A stretch of DNA of 64,000 nt from UBA7236 sp035439505 (GTDB taxonomy: Bacteria; Bacteroidota; Bacteroidia; Chitinophagales; BACL12), in the NCBI GenBank assembly GCA_035439505.1, contig DAORKJ010000004.1:1-64000 (forward strand), read 5' to 3'. The notes below the pieces were generated by a model. It ran no database searches. It saw only the letters and a program-made list of their open reading frames with translations, and had not been told where the DNA came from. Shown here piece by piece: positions 44,179 to 53,492 of the stretch. Position 1 is the first letter of the stretch; each line of letters begins with the position of its first letter. Position numbers and translations under genes: made by a program.

Positions 44179-44508
44179 CTAAAAGAACTGCTTATTTAAC
44201 AAATGTTGAGGTAATAAATACGTTTTTTGCAAAAAAGGCTTGAAGGTTTTGTCAAATGGAATTTTGAGTAAATCGTAACCATAAAAGAAATACGCGAAAG
44301 AATAAAAACTTTATCGTTTATAATTGTATGGTTCCATATCCTTTAATCTAATTTGAAATAATAGGATTGAATTAAAATTTCTTGTGAGTGAATTTCAGTA
44401 AATGATACCAAAATTATTGTGAGATGTTGTTGCATATATTTAATTTTGGTTTTATGAAACTAAACCGTTTCTGTAATTATAATTTAGCACACTAAACTTG
44501 AATATATC

Positions 44509-45177
44509 ATGTCTCAAATTCCTAAAAAATCGTTACAATTTTTAAAACAACTGGCAGCTAATAATAATAAACCATGGTTTGATGCCCATAGGAATGATTA
44601 TGATGAAGCAAAAGCTGACTTCATCAATTTTATTGCAGAAATCATTAAGGGTGTTAGTGCATTTGATAACACCATTGTTGGATTAGAAGCAAAAAAAACA
44701 GTGTTTCGAATTAATCGCGATGTTCGGTTTTCTAAAGATAAAAGTCCTTACAAATCAAATTTAGGAGCCACATTAAGTGCGGGAGCAAAAAACATGCAGA
44801 CAGCAGGTTATTACTTCCAAATACAACCCGGAAATAAAAGTTTTGCCGGAGTAGGCTCCTACATGCCTATTCCCGAAAATTTGGCTAAAATCAGACAGGA
44901 AATTGATTATAATTATAAAGCATTTCATAAAATACTTACTTCGGCAGCGTTTAAAAAACAATTTGACGGACTTGATGAGATAGAAGTTTTAAAAACAGTC
45001 CCAAAAGGGTATACTGCCGACAATCCTGCATTACCGTATTTAAAACATAAAAGTTTTGTTGTAACCCGTTACTTTACCGATGCTGAAGTGCAGGACCCGG
45101 CATTTAGTAAAACACTTATCCATTGTCTAAAAACGGCTTATCCATTGGTAAAATTCATCAATAGTGCGATAGAATAA
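44509..45177 (+). CDS. DUF2461 protein
   Basis: A 222-residue protein of the DUF2461/TIGR02453 family: NNKPWFDAHRNDYDEAK near the start, FRINRDVRFSKDKSPYKSN in the middle, and YYFQIQPGNKSFAGVGSYMP. No signal peptide. The family is widespread and uncharacterised. The strongly conserved Arg/Asp/Lys run suggests an enzyme or nucleic-acid/phosphate binder (inference). Possibly read with the T9SS protein 38 bases downstream, though that gene has its own -7 box. Confidence 0.92.
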   Translation: MSQIPKKSLQFLKQLAANNNKPWFDAHRNDYDEAKADFINFIAEIIKGVSAFDNTIVGLEAKKTVFRINRDVRFSKDKSPYKSNLGATLSAGAKNMQTAGYYFQIQPGNKSFAGVGSYMPIPENLAKIRQEIDYNYKAFHKILTSAAFKKQFDGLDEIEVLKTVPKGYTADNPALPYLKHKSFVVTRYFTDAEVQDPAFSKTLIHCLKTAYPLVKFINSAIE

Positions 45178-45178
45178 G

Positions 45179-45186
45179 TATATTTG
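45179..45186 (+). promoter_or_regulatory. -7 promoter element before the SprB-repeat protein
   Basis: TATATTTG matches TAnnTTTG, 29 bases before the ATG at 45216. Confidence 0.45.
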
Positions 45187-45215
45187 ACGTATGAATCATT
45201 AGTAGAAAACGTATC

Positions 45216-47078
45216 ATGCGTAAATTTCTCCTTTTATTATTATTATTTATCACGCTAATTCAAGTAAATGGTCAGGGCATAGTAGCTTATCCAGACACAA
45301 CTATTTGCAGCTCACAACCTGTATGGTTACATGCCGATATAGATGGTAGTTACGGGACATTAACTTATGAATATGCATCCATTCCTTTTGCCCCTGAACC
45401 CGTTGGTGGCACAGTCCATAATATGACCGACGATACGCATGTTGGACCGCTTTCAATTGGATTTGACTTTTGTTTTTTTGGCGAGGTGTATGATAAATTT
45501 TATATTGCTTCAAATGGTTGGATAAGTTTTAAACTTCCAAATACATCGATGGACTTGAACTGGACACCAAATGGACCAATTCCTGATGCTTCCAGTGATG
45601 TGCCAAAAGCTGCCATTTTTGCTATTTGGACAGACTGGGATTCGGGTAGTTGTACTAACTGTATTCACCATGAATTGGTAGGTGTTGCACCAAACCGCAA
45701 ATTAATAATCAGTTATACCAATATTCCATTGTTTTTGTGCACCACTTTTGAAGGTGTTTTTCAGATTGTTTTGCACGAAACCACCAATAAAATTGAAAAC
45801 CATTTAACAGATGTTGAGGTTTGCGCAGGGTGGGATTTAGGTATTGGTACTCAAGGGATAATAAACGAAGATGGCACTGAAGCATTTACCATAGCAGGCA
45901 GGAATGCTACCAATTGGTCGGCTTCAAACGAAAGTTATGCCTGGTTACCAAGCGCAATTACTTGGTACGAAACAGTTTCAGGTGCATTTGTTGGAACCGG
46001 TGATAGTATTGAAGTTGCTCCCACAGTAACTACAAGTTATACAGCCGAGGTTTTATTATGTGATGGCACTACCTATACCGATGAAGTAATAGTTACAGTG
46101 GCTACTCCTTATGTAGTTAATGTAGATATTCAAAATATTTCTTGTTTCGGCAACACGAACGCATGGATAGACGTAGATGTAACAGGCAACACCAATCCGG
46201 TTACTTACACATGGTCAGATGGCTCTGTTACAGATAGTATATTCAATCTGGGACCTGGAACCTATACCATTACAATTCAGGAAGAAGACGGATGCGCGTA
46301 TTTTCAGGATATAGTAATTACCGAGCCTACAGAATTATTGTTGGATACTGTGTCAACATCCGACGTGATTTGTTTCGGTGGAAATGAAGGGTCAGTCATA
46401 TTAAATGCCGATGGCGGAGTAAGCCCCTACCTTTTTTCGTTTGATGGGGTTACATATCAAACCGACAGTAATTTTTTGACCATGGAAGCCGGCATTTATA
46501 CATTTACTGTTAAAGATGCCTACGGTTGCATCACCACATTTGATGGTGTTGTAATTAGTCAGCCCGAACCAACGCTTGTTGAAGCCGGCCCAAACACAGT
46601 TATTGAATATGGGAGTTCAACACCATTGAATGCGACAACCTCGGTAAGCCCAATAGTTGATATTTTGTGGAGCCCGGCCGAAGGACTTAGTTGTACCGAC
46701 TGTTTACAACCAATTGCGGCACCCACCTTTAATACTACCTATTACGTTGTGATAACAGATGAAAATGGATGTTTAGCCATTGATTCGGTTACTGTTTGGG
46801 TAGATATAGATTTTAATGTGCCAAATGCGTTTACACCTAATGATGATGGGTTAAATGATGAGTTTAATATTCAGACAGAGATGCTTATTTCTTATTATAT
46901 CGCCATTTACAATAGGTGGGGAGATCTTGTTTTTACTTCTGATGATATTAACGATGGTTGGGATGGCACCCAAAATGGTGTTTTACAGGAAATTGGCACC
47001 TATATGTATGTGATTGAATCGGTAACTACACTCAATACACCAATTACCAAAACCGGTACCCTAACACTTCTCAGGTAG
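45216..47078 (+). CDS. Secreted SprB-repeat protein with type B T9SS domain
   Basis: A 620-residue protein with signal peptide MRKFLLLLLLFITLIQVNGQ. After an N-terminal beta domain (FDFCFFGEVYDKFYIASNGWISF) come an Ig-like segment and two SprB-type repeats (ISCFGNTNAWIDVDVTGN, WSDGSVTDSIFNLGPGTYTI, then VICFGGNEGSVILNADGG). The end, VPNAFTPNDDGLNDEFNI to YNRWGDLVFTSDD, is the gliding motility-associated (type B) sorting domain. Type B cargo such as SprB is usually held on the surface and may serve adhesion or gliding. No enzyme motif. Confidence 0.88.
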   Translation: MRKFLLLLLLFITLIQVNGQGIVAYPDTTICSSQPVWLHADIDGSYGTLTYEYASIPFAPEPVGGTVHNMTDDTHVGPLSIGFDFCFFGEVYDKFYIASNGWISFKLPNTSMDLNWTPNGPIPDASSDVPKAAIFAIWTDWDSGSCTNCIHHELVGVAPNRKLIISYTNIPLFLCTTFEGVFQIVLHETTNKIENHLTDVEVCAGWDLGIGTQGIINEDGTEAFTIAGRNATNWSASNESYAWLPSAITWYETVSGAFVGTGDSIEVAPTVTTSYTAEVLLCDGTTYTDEVIVTVATPYVVNVDIQNISCFGNTNAWIDVDVTGNTNPVTYTWSDGSVTDSIFNLGPGTYTITIQEEDGCAYFQDIVITEPTELLLDTVSTSDVICFGGNEGSVILNADGGVSPYLFSFDGVTYQTDSNFLTMEAGIYTFTVKDAYGCITTFDGVVISQPEPTLVEAGPNTVIEYGSSTPLNATTSVSPIVDILWSPAEGLSCTDCLQPIAAPTFNTTYYVVITDENGCLAIDSVTVWVDIDFNVPNAFTPNDDGLNDEFNIQTEMLISYYIAIYNRWGDLVFTSDDINDGWDGTQNGVLQEIGTYMYVIESVTTLNTPITKTGTLTLLR

Positions 47079-47156
47079 TTTTTACCCCTGTAAAAGGCAT
47101 TCGATGCTCTAATTTTTAATTTGGTTGCATCAAACATAAAAAAAAATTCATTTTTT

Positions 47157-47187
47157 TTTGGTTTTTACGGTTAAGTGTATAGCTTTG
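47157..47187 (+). promoter_or_regulatory. Consensus promoter P1 upstream of ompA-type gene
   Basis: TTTG (47157-47160), exactly 19 bases, then TAGCTTTG (47180-47187): a perfect match to the Bacteroidetes consensus, 240 bases before the ompA ATG. Confidence 0.75.
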
Positions 47188-47254
47188 CTCTAACTAATAG
47201 TTAAATGTTAGTGCCATAAGGCTTGTAACCGTTTTAACATATAAATTTAACATC

Positions 47255-47365
47255 ATGTTGAAACCTACGCTATTAACTGATTACCGTGAATTTGTGGAAA
47301 ATTTCCACGATTTGAGGTCAAATCACTTGCATAAGCGGACTAAGGGTTATAGCTTTGCGGCATAA
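47255..47365 (+). CDS. Possible 36-residue peptide between P1 and P2
   Basis: ATG at 47255 opens 36 codons ending TAA at 47363-47365, reading MLKPTLLTDYREFVEN, FHDLRSNHLHKRTKGYSFAA. It is preceded by an AT-rich leader like that of ompA (ATAAATTTAACATC before the ATG), lies about 60 bases after the predicted P1 start, and its end covers the second promoter box. It could equally be chance. There is no similarity I recognise. Confidence 0.3.
   Translation: MLKPTLLTDYREFVENFHDLRSNHLHKRTKGYSFAA
47294..47308. promoter_or_regulatory. 15-base palindrome between tandem promoters
   Basis: GTGGAAA-A-TTTCCAC is a perfect dyad, a candidate operator or RNA hairpin in the long ompA leader. Confidence 0.45.
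47350..47357 (+). promoter_or_regulatory. Second promoter box P2 of ompA-type gene
   Basis: TAGCTTTG again, within TTATAGCTTTGC that almost repeats the P1 box. CTTG lies 20 bases upstream as a weaker -33. It is 70 bases before the ATG. Confidence 0.5.
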
Positions 47366-47427
47366 AAGAGATATTCATAAACAATCTTTTATATAACCGA
47401 TTATATTTAAACTATAATTTATACGTC

Positions 47428-49038
47428 ATGATTAGTAGAAAACTCACGTTAGCGGTATTGATGCTTTTTAGCATTATTACCTTCACACAGGCTCAAACAG
47501 CTAGTGGTGGATCATCATTCCCTCCAAAACCAGCCAACAAATGGCAAATTGGTTTAAACTTAGGTCTTCCTGTTATCCAGGGTGATTTAAGATCTGAACC
47601 TTTTAGCAGCACACACGGCCCAGCATTTGGCGTTGGTCTTAACATCCGCAAAGGATTAGGGTATGTAACTTCTCTCCGTTTACACGGTATGTATGCAAAC
47701 ACTTATGGACAGGATTTCATCCAAGGTTCATATGCTTACAACAAAACACTCAACGGTGCCTTTTCAAACAGTCCGGTAACCAACTACTCAGAAGGTGCTG
47801 ACTATACTGGTAACGTTTGGGTTCCTAACTACAAAACTCAAATTGGCCACGGGTCATTAGACTTATTGGTTAATCTTAATAACATCAATTTCCACAAAGC
47901 TGACCCTAAATTTTTAGTGTATGCTTTCGCTGGTATTGGTGGTTTTATCTTCAACACATCATATGATGCGTTAGATGCAAGCGGAAATCCTTACGATTTC
48001 CAAACAATTCTTAGTGGATTCGGTTCTCAGAACACCTCTGAAAAAGATCGTATCGACGCTATCCACGGTGTATTAGATGGCGAATACGAAACTCAAGCTG
48101 AGGTAGCGAACCCTGCATCACGTGACGCGGGTGAAGTTCGTGCTACTTGGGTACGTAACCCTTCATTATCTGGTGGTTTAGGTCTTTCTTACAAAATTGG
48201 TAGCTCACTTGAAATTGGTTTAGAAACCAGAGCTACTCACTATTTTGATGACTTAGCTGATGGTCAGCGTTGGGAATTAGATGGTGACTATACTGACCAC
48301 TATGATATGTTCCAATATACAAGCTTAAACGTTGGTATCAGCTTAGGTGGCGACGAATCAGTTGACCCACTTTGGATGGTTAACCCACTTACTTACTTGT
48401 ATGATAAAGTTAACGAAATCGATCCTGACAACTTATTAAAAGACTCTGATAATGATGGTGTTATCGATCGTTTAGATAAAGAACCTAACACAGCTGAAGG
48501 TACTCCGGTTGATACTCACGGTGTTAGCTTAGACAGCGATAAAGACGGTTGTCCTGACTCAGAAGATCCAGAACCATTCTCTTCTCCTGTATTACCTATG
48601 GAAAACTGTCAGAACGTTCACTTAACTCAAGATTGGGTTGAAAAATATGTTGACGAAAGAATTAAAGCTCAAGGTGGTACTCCAGGTGCAGCTAGCGATT
48701 GGATTTTACCTTACATCTTCTTCGATCTTAACAAATCTGAAATCCGTCCTGATGCAGTACCTTCTTTAAACCAAGTTGCTGAAATCATGAACCGTTACAC
48801 TAAATTAAATATTGAAGTAGTTGGTCACACTGATACTCGCGCTGGTGAAGATTATAACATGAAGTTATCTGAAAACCGTGCTAGAACAGCAATCACTTAC
48901 TTAACAGGTAAAGGTGTAGCAGAAAGCCGTTTGAAAATCGTTTACAAAGGTGAATCTGATGTAATGATTAAAGACGCTAACACAGAAGCGGAACATCAAA
49001 TGAACCGTCGTGTTGAATTCCATATAATTAAGAACTGA
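47428..49038 (+). CDS. OmpA-family outer-membrane protein, probably highly expressed
   Basis: A 536-residue protein with signal peptide ending FTQAQ. The N-terminal half is a beta-barrel (WQIGLNLGLPVIQGDL, GLNIRKGLGYVTSLRLHG). Thrombospondin-3-like Asp repeats follow (DSDNDGVIDRLDKEPN, DSDKDGCPDSEDPEP), then an OmpA-like peptidoglycan-binding domain, about 420-536. D469 in GHTDTRAG and R484 in LSENRARTA are the diaminopimelate-binding pair, 15 apart as usual. Codons here are more regular (CGT, GGT, AAC, ATC) than in neighbours, suggesting strong expression, and two promoters precede it. Links outer membrane and cell wall. Confidence 0.93.
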   Translation: MISRKLTLAVLMLFSIITFTQAQTASGGSSFPPKPANKWQIGLNLGLPVIQGDLRSEPFSSTHGPAFGVGLNIRKGLGYVTSLRLHGMYANTYGQDFIQGSYAYNKTLNGAFSNSPVTNYSEGADYTGNVWVPNYKTQIGHGSLDLLVNLNNINFHKADPKFLVYAFAGIGGFIFNTSYDALDASGNPYDFQTILSGFGSQNTSEKDRIDAIHGVLDGEYETQAEVANPASRDAGEVRATWVRNPSLSGGLGLSYKIGSSLEIGLETRATHYFDDLADGQRWELDGDYTDHYDMFQYTSLNVGISLGGDESVDPLWMVNPLTYLYDKVNEIDPDNLLKDSDNDGVIDRLDKEPNTAEGTPVDTHGVSLDSDKDGCPDSEDPEPFSSPVLPMENCQNVHLTQDWVEKYVDERIKAQGGTPGAASDWILPYIFFDLNKSEIRPDAVPSLNQVAEIMNRYTKLNIEVVGHTDTRAGEDYNMKLSENRARTAITYLTGKGVAESRLKIVYKGESDVMIKDANTEAEHQMNRRVEFHIIKN

Positions 49039-49065
49039 TATATACATATAATCATGACAGCCAAA

Positions 49066-49092
49066 GCGGTGGAGCAATCCACCCCTTTTTTT
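49066..49092 (+). terminator. Terminator after the OmpA-type gene
   Basis: GGTGGA (49068-49073), loop GCAA, TCCACC (49078-49083), then CC and a T7 run. Confidence 0.85.
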
Positions 49093-49140
49093 ATGTACCT
49101 TAGTTTTCTAAATGTATATTTCGCAGTATATTCGTAAAGC

Positions 49141-49887
49141 ATGAAACAGTTCAGCCTGCTGTGTTATTTCCTCATTTCAGCTTTATTGCTCTCAGCACAA
49201 TCTATTCCTAACGATACCACAGCAAATAAATGGTCATTGTTCAAGTTTAAAAAACATAAACAGGAAACAACATATACTCCCTATTGCAGCAGTTGCGAAA
49301 TCACCCAATTTAAACCCGAAACCTATTTTAACGACGATGATTCTGATGGGGTTTACAATGTTTTCGACTTACAATTAAATACACCGGCACTTGCACCAGT
49401 TGATTCCAATGGTGTGGCTGTTGATAGTGATGGAGATGGAATGTTGGATTTTGAAGATGCGGAGCCTTGTTTGAATAACCACTTTTTGAGTAATTCTTAT
49501 GCGGATAATAATTCAACTAAGCATGTAAATCATAGAACTTATGAAACAGACAATGTAATGTTGCCTTATGTTTTTTTTCAATTTAATACATCTGAAATAA
49601 TTCAAAGTCAGTATAATTTGGTTCCCATTAAATTTATTGCTGATTTTCTAAAAAATCAAAATGGAACACTCGCTTATGTTACAGGTCATGCTTCGCAACG
49701 CGGAATAGAAGCTTCTAATGTTGATTTAAAATTTAATAGAGCAGTGGTAATAATTAATAAGTTAATTGAAGAAAATATTCAACCAAACCAATTGGCCATA
49801 TATTTTCCACTTTCAAGCAGCTATCTATTTATTGAAAACGACGAAGTGCTAAATAGCTTCGTATCCTGCTCAATACATCATCATTAA
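49141..49887 (+). CDS. Degenerate OmpA-like paralogue without barrel
   Basis: A 248-residue protein with signal peptide MKQFSLLCYFLISALLLSAQ, directly downstream of the full OmpA-type gene. It has two Asp-rich TSP3-like repeats (DDDSDGVYNVFD, DSDGDGMLDFEDAEPC) and an OmpA-like domain (LPYVFFQFNTSEI, VTGHASQRGIEASN, KFNRAVVIINKL). The barrel is missing. The peptidoglycan-binding Asp is replaced by Ser185 in GHAS, while the paired Arg200 is kept 15 residues later. It is probably a diverged tandem duplicate that no longer binds cell wall normally. Its stop overlaps the convergent glycosyltransferase gene by four bases. Confidence 0.8.
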   Translation: MKQFSLLCYFLISALLLSAQSIPNDTTANKWSLFKFKKHKQETTYTPYCSSCEITQFKPETYFNDDDSDGVYNVFDLQLNTPALAPVDSNGVAVDSDGDGMLDFEDAEPCLNNHFLSNSYADNNSTKHVNHRTYETDNVMLPYVFFQFNTSEIIQSQYNLVPIKFIADFLKNQNGTLAYVTGHASQRGIEASNVDLKFNRAVVIINKLIEENIQPNQLAIYFPLSSSYLFIENDEVLNSFVSCSIHHH

Positions 49888-51230
49888 ACCTCTTCCCGAA
49901 ACTTCCTTTCTCCCCGCCTTCCCGGCAAAATAAAAACCTCAAACAAACAAACCCCAATTACAACTAAATACTCCATCACCACCACAAAATAATTCTCCGG
50001 ATAAGTACTATCTATATAAGTAATGTAAGTAAAATAAATAAGCAGCGACCACACTATAGCATATCGGTAACCCGAAAAAACACTCAACATAATTAGTGGT
50101 GTAATATACCACGGATGCATAGTAGTGGCAAACAAACAATAAATAGAAAATGCAATTTGAAGAGCACTGATAAATTTATTTTTAGCATAAAAATAACTCA
50201 GCAAACTAATTGATATAACAGTAAATAGAGGCAATAACCTGCGCATTAATTCAAAGGTTTCAAAATTTTCATCTTTGTTAATAATCCATCGCAATAAATA
50301 ATACACCGAACCATTAAATTCAAATTGCTGGAAATATAGATTTAAACTGGAAAAAATATTCGCATATTGTTGGATCATGGGAAATAAAACAATAAAACTC
50401 ACCAAACCACTTATGGTGCTATAGATGATGGTTTGTTTGAATCCCAGCTTTTTAAACAGCAAAGGCATGAGCATAATCGGCCATAACTTCGCCCCAATTG
50501 CAAACCCAAAAGCGATGGCTGAAAAGGTAAGTTGTTGTTTATTGATAAAATAAATAGCCAGTAATAAAAAGAAAATCATTACGGCTTCGAAATGTAAATT
50601 ACCGGTAAGTTCCAGAATAACTAAAGGATTTAATGTATACAATAATTGTAAATGTGCGCTTAATCGTAATTGGTTTAAAATTTTAGGTATTAACAATACA
50701 CTGCCAAGTTCAAATAAAAAGATAAATAATTTCAGAATGATTTGATTAAGCACCAGGTGCCCTCCGGATAAATGCGCTGATACTGAAAACAGGAATTGAC
50801 TGATAGGTGGGTAGATGGTAAAATAGGGTTTTGAATTCAGGCTTTGATACAAACTATCATTGAGTACCATATTATCTGCCCCTAAAAAATTTTGTGCTTT
50901 CACCATGTCAGGTGTATAGGCATAAGGATTGATGTGATTGATGGTGAGATGGCCATCCCATATAAACCGATAAAAATCATCGGTTAAATTGGGCATGCTG
51001 AACAAAATGGAAAAACGTAATGCTATTCCCAACCATTTGCCTTCATTGACCAAATCATCGGTATTCCAGTATTTATATATGATTACATATAAACCAAATG
51101 CACAGCAATACAGGCTAATGAGTTGAATGAAATCGGTTCGTTGAGTGCTGTAATTAATCAGCAAAAACAAAGCGGCAAACAACACATAAACAACAAATCT
51201 CCAGTTTCCGGTGATTGTTGTTTTGTTCAT
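49884..51230 (-). CDS. GT-C type membrane glycosyltransferase (mannosyltransferase-like)
   Basis: A 448-residue protein with about 10-12 membrane helices. The first large loop has LTDDFYRFIWDGHLTINHINPYAY, with the acidic pair (DD) and WDG typical of GT-C/GT87-type polyprenol-phosphate-sugar transferases. YFTIYPPISQFLF and TLNPLVILELTGNLHFEAV are further family-like pieces. It would use a lipid-linked hexose (perhaps from the upstream synthase) at the periplasmic face. It is last of three genes, three bases after the GT2 gene. Confidence 0.82.
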   Translation of the reverse strand: MNKTTITGNWRFVVYVLFAALFLLINYSTQRTDFIQLISLYCCAFGLYVIIYKYWNTDDLVNEGKWLGIALRFSILFSMPNLTDDFYRFIWDGHLTINHINPYAYTPDMVKAQNFLGADNMVLNDSLYQSLNSKPYFTIYPPISQFLFSVSAHLSGGHLVLNQIILKLFIFLFELGSVLLIPKILNQLRLSAHLQLLYTLNPLVILELTGNLHFEAVMIFFLLLAIYFINKQQLTFSAIAFGFAIGAKLWPIMLMPLLFKKLGFKQTIIYSTISGLVSFIVLFPMIQQYANIFSSLNLYFQQFEFNGSVYYLLRWIINKDENFETFELMRRLLPLFTVISISLLSYFYAKNKFISALQIAFSIYCLFATTMHPWYITPLIMLSVFSGYRYAIVWSLLIYFTYITYIDSTYPENYFVVVMEYLVVIGVCLFEVFILPGRRGERKFREEV

Positions 51231-51233
51231 TTT

Positions 51234-52712
51234 TTATGAGTTGAGCTTTGAATGTTTCAGCGAAAAATAGAAAATTAATGCGAAACCTGAGAAAGCCAGC
51301 ATGTGGAAAGGTAATAAACCGTAATCCTCATAATAAAATCCCATAATGATTCCGGAAAGGAAATAGAGACTGAATAATCCTTCGAGGTAAACAATAGGAC
51401 TTATTTTAGATGCGGTGTATTTTTTATTTTTCCAGATATCTTTTCCATTCACAATATTAAACTTAGGTGTGCGCACAAATGCAGTTTGCTGACCTAACCA
51501 GCCACGAAAAACTGCCCAGGCATTGTGTAAGCTCATACCCATGGTAATGGCTAAAAATATTGGGAAACGGGTAATATACACGCTTAAGGTTTTACGCATT
51601 GTTTTTTCGCGTTGTAAAGTGGAAATATAATAAGCGTAAGCAATGGCAATAGAACCCATTAAAAAAATACTGGCGTATTTGAAATAGTTAAAATCTATCA
51701 CCTGATTTTTAATAAACAACAGCGGTACACTTAATATGGCTGTTATTAAAATAAAAATATAGTTAGTGGTATTAAACAAGTGCGCAACGGCATGTAATTT
51801 AATACGCAGTGGTAATTCGGCATTAATAACACGGAGGCCAATTTTTTTAGCTGTTTCGGCTCCACCTTTATTCCAACGGAATTGCTGCGATTTTAACGCA
51901 TTCATATCGGTTGGTAATTCAGCCGGAGCAACTACGTTTTCAACGTACTTAAATTTCCATCCTTTTAATTGTGCACGATAACTGAGGTCAAGGTCTTCAG
52001 TTAAAGTATCAGCCTTCCAGCCACCTGCATCTTCAATGGTGGCTTTACGCCAAACACCTGCAGTGCCGTTAAAATTGATAAAGTAACCGGCTGCATTACG
52101 ACCTTGTTGCTCAATAGTAAAATGCATATCGAGTGCAAAAGCCTGCATTTTGGTCAGGATGCTATAATCTTTATTGAGGTGATCCCATTTTGCCTGAACA
52201 ACGCCAATTTTGTCGTCCAATAAAAAGTGAGGGATAGTTTTTTTAAGAAAATCAGGAAAAGGTACGAAGTCTGCATCAAAAATAGCTACATACTCGCCTT
52301 TTGCTTCTCTTAAACCATATTCGAGGGCACCGGCTTTGAAACCTTTACGTTCAGGGCGACGAATTTGTTTAATATCTATACCACGCTGGTGATAATAATC
52401 CACTTTTTTACGCGCAATTTCAAAACTTTCGTCTGTTGAATCGTCGAGTAACTGGATTTCTAATTTGTCAGCAGGGTAATCGAATGCAGCAATAGCATCG
52501 ATTAAACGTTCCACAACATACAATTCGTTGAACACCGGCAATTGCACGGTAACATAGGGATACTCTGATTCAGGAATAGTAAAAATTGTTTCTTCCTTTT
52601 TCAGGTTTCTCTTGAACTTGATGTAATGGATGGCCAGACTTAACTGCATTATGCAGTAAAAGAACAGCAGGGTAATGGCTATGGTATAAATTACTATTAT
52701 AGTGATTGACAT
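51234..52712 (-). CDS. Membrane-bound processive GT2 glycosyltransferase (cellulose synthase-like)
   Basis: A 492-residue protein. One N-terminal helix precedes a GT2 domain with D90-D91, DAD (146-148), TED (238-240) and QQFRW (276-280), the D, DxD, TED, Q(Q/R)xRW set of processive synthases. At least four C-terminal helices follow. Relatives make beta-linked polymers such as glucomannan or cellulose, or add glucose to lipids. No PilZ domain and no BcsB-type partner are nearby. Encoded 15 bases after the polyprenol-phosphate transferase and three bases before the GT-C gene. Confidence 0.9.
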   Translation of the reverse strand: MSITIIVIYTIAITLLFFYCIMQLSLAIHYIKFKRNLKKEETIFTIPESEYPYVTVQLPVFNELYVVERLIDAIAAFDYPADKLEIQLLDDSTDESFEIARKKVDYYHQRGIDIKQIRRPERKGFKAGALEYGLREAKGEYVAIFDADFVPFPDFLKKTIPHFLLDDKIGVVQAKWDHLNKDYSILTKMQAFALDMHFTIEQQGRNAAGYFINFNGTAGVWRKATIEDAGGWKADTLTEDLDLSYRAQLKGWKFKYVENVVAPAELPTDMNALKSQQFRWNKGGAETAKKIGLRVINAELPLRIKLHAVAHLFNTTNYIFILITAILSVPLLFIKNQVIDFNYFKYASIFLMGSIAIAYAYYISTLQREKTMRKTLSVYITRFPIFLAITMGMSLHNAWAVFRGWLGQQTAFVRTPKFNIVNGKDIWKNKKYTASKISPIVYLEGLFSLYFLSGIIMGFYYEDYGLLPFHMLAFSGFALIFYFSLKHSKLNS

Positions 52713-52727
52713 GTCAATCGGTTAGGT

Positions 52728-53420
52728 TCAATAATATTTAAAAATGGTAGTTATAATTTTATAACCAGCCATAATTGTGCCTTTAACGGTGCCTGTGATT
52801 TTTGAAACGCCTATTCTCGGTCTGTAATCTACGGCAATTTCTGTAAATCGTAATTTCTTTTTTGCCACTTTAATCTGCATTTCAACCGTCCATCCGTAAT
52901 TGGTATCTTGCATATTCAGGTCGAGCAGGGTTGCCCAGGTTATGGCTCTGAACGGCCCCAAATCGCTGAAACGTGCGCCAAACAAGAGTTTGATAAGGGT
53001 TGTTGCCAACCAGTTACCAAAAATTTGTTGTGGTGCCATAGATCCTTTAATGCGTTTTCCCCTTGCTCTGCTGCCAATAACCATAACGGCATCACCGTTG
53101 ATAACTGGTTGAACAAGCTCTCGCATTTGCTCCGGATAGTCGGAATAATCACCGTCAATGAACACTACAATTTCAGGTTGCTCAGCTAAGGGCTTTTGTT
53201 TCAGGTAATTTATTCCCTTTAAACAAGCTGACCCATAACCTTTTCTCTGTTCCAACAACACAGTGGCACCCATTGTTTTGGCAATTTCAGCAGTATTATC
53301 GGTAGAACCATTGTTCACCACTATTACTTCTGTTACCAAATCAGCAGGTATGTCTTTTAAAACATGTCCAATCGAACCGCTTTCGTTAAAAACCGGTATG
53401 ATTACGCTGATTTTCTGCAT
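52728..53420 (-). CDS. GT2 polyprenol-phosphate sugar synthase (DPM1-like)
   Basis: A 230-residue soluble GT2 enzyme: ISVIIPVFNESGSIGHVL, VIVVNNGSTDNTAEIA, QRKGYGSACLKGI and VVFIDGDYSDYPEQM, with FSDLGPFRAI. It lacks C-terminal membrane helices, like DPM1-type dolichol/undecaprenyl-phosphate mannose or glucose synthases. It would supply a lipid-linked sugar for the GT-C enzyme two genes on. I start at ATG 53420 (MQKISVIIPV); an in-frame ATG at 53456 adds twelve unconserved residues. First gene of the unit. Confidence 0.88.
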   Translation of the reverse strand: MQKISVIIPVFNESGSIGHVLKDIPADLVTEVIVVNNGSTDNTAEIAKTMGATVLLEQRKGYGSACLKGINYLKQKPLAEQPEIVVFIDGDYSDYPEQMRELVQPVINGDAVMVIGSRARGKRIKGSMAPQQIFGNWLATTLIKLLFGARFSDLGPFRAITWATLLDLNMQDTNYGWTVEMQIKVAKKKLRFTEIAVDYRPRIGVSKITGTVKGTIMAGYKIITTIFKYY

Positions 53421-53492
53421 GTTAAACTTTGAGCTGCCACCCCTGAAAAAGTGCACAAAATTACGTCAATTGTAAATGATATTTAAATAATG

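Noticed and set aside
47101..47160. Long A and T runs near 47140-47160 considered as a terminator of the SprB-repeat gene
   Set aside because: No stem precedes the T run; the run belongs to the -33 region of promoter P1.
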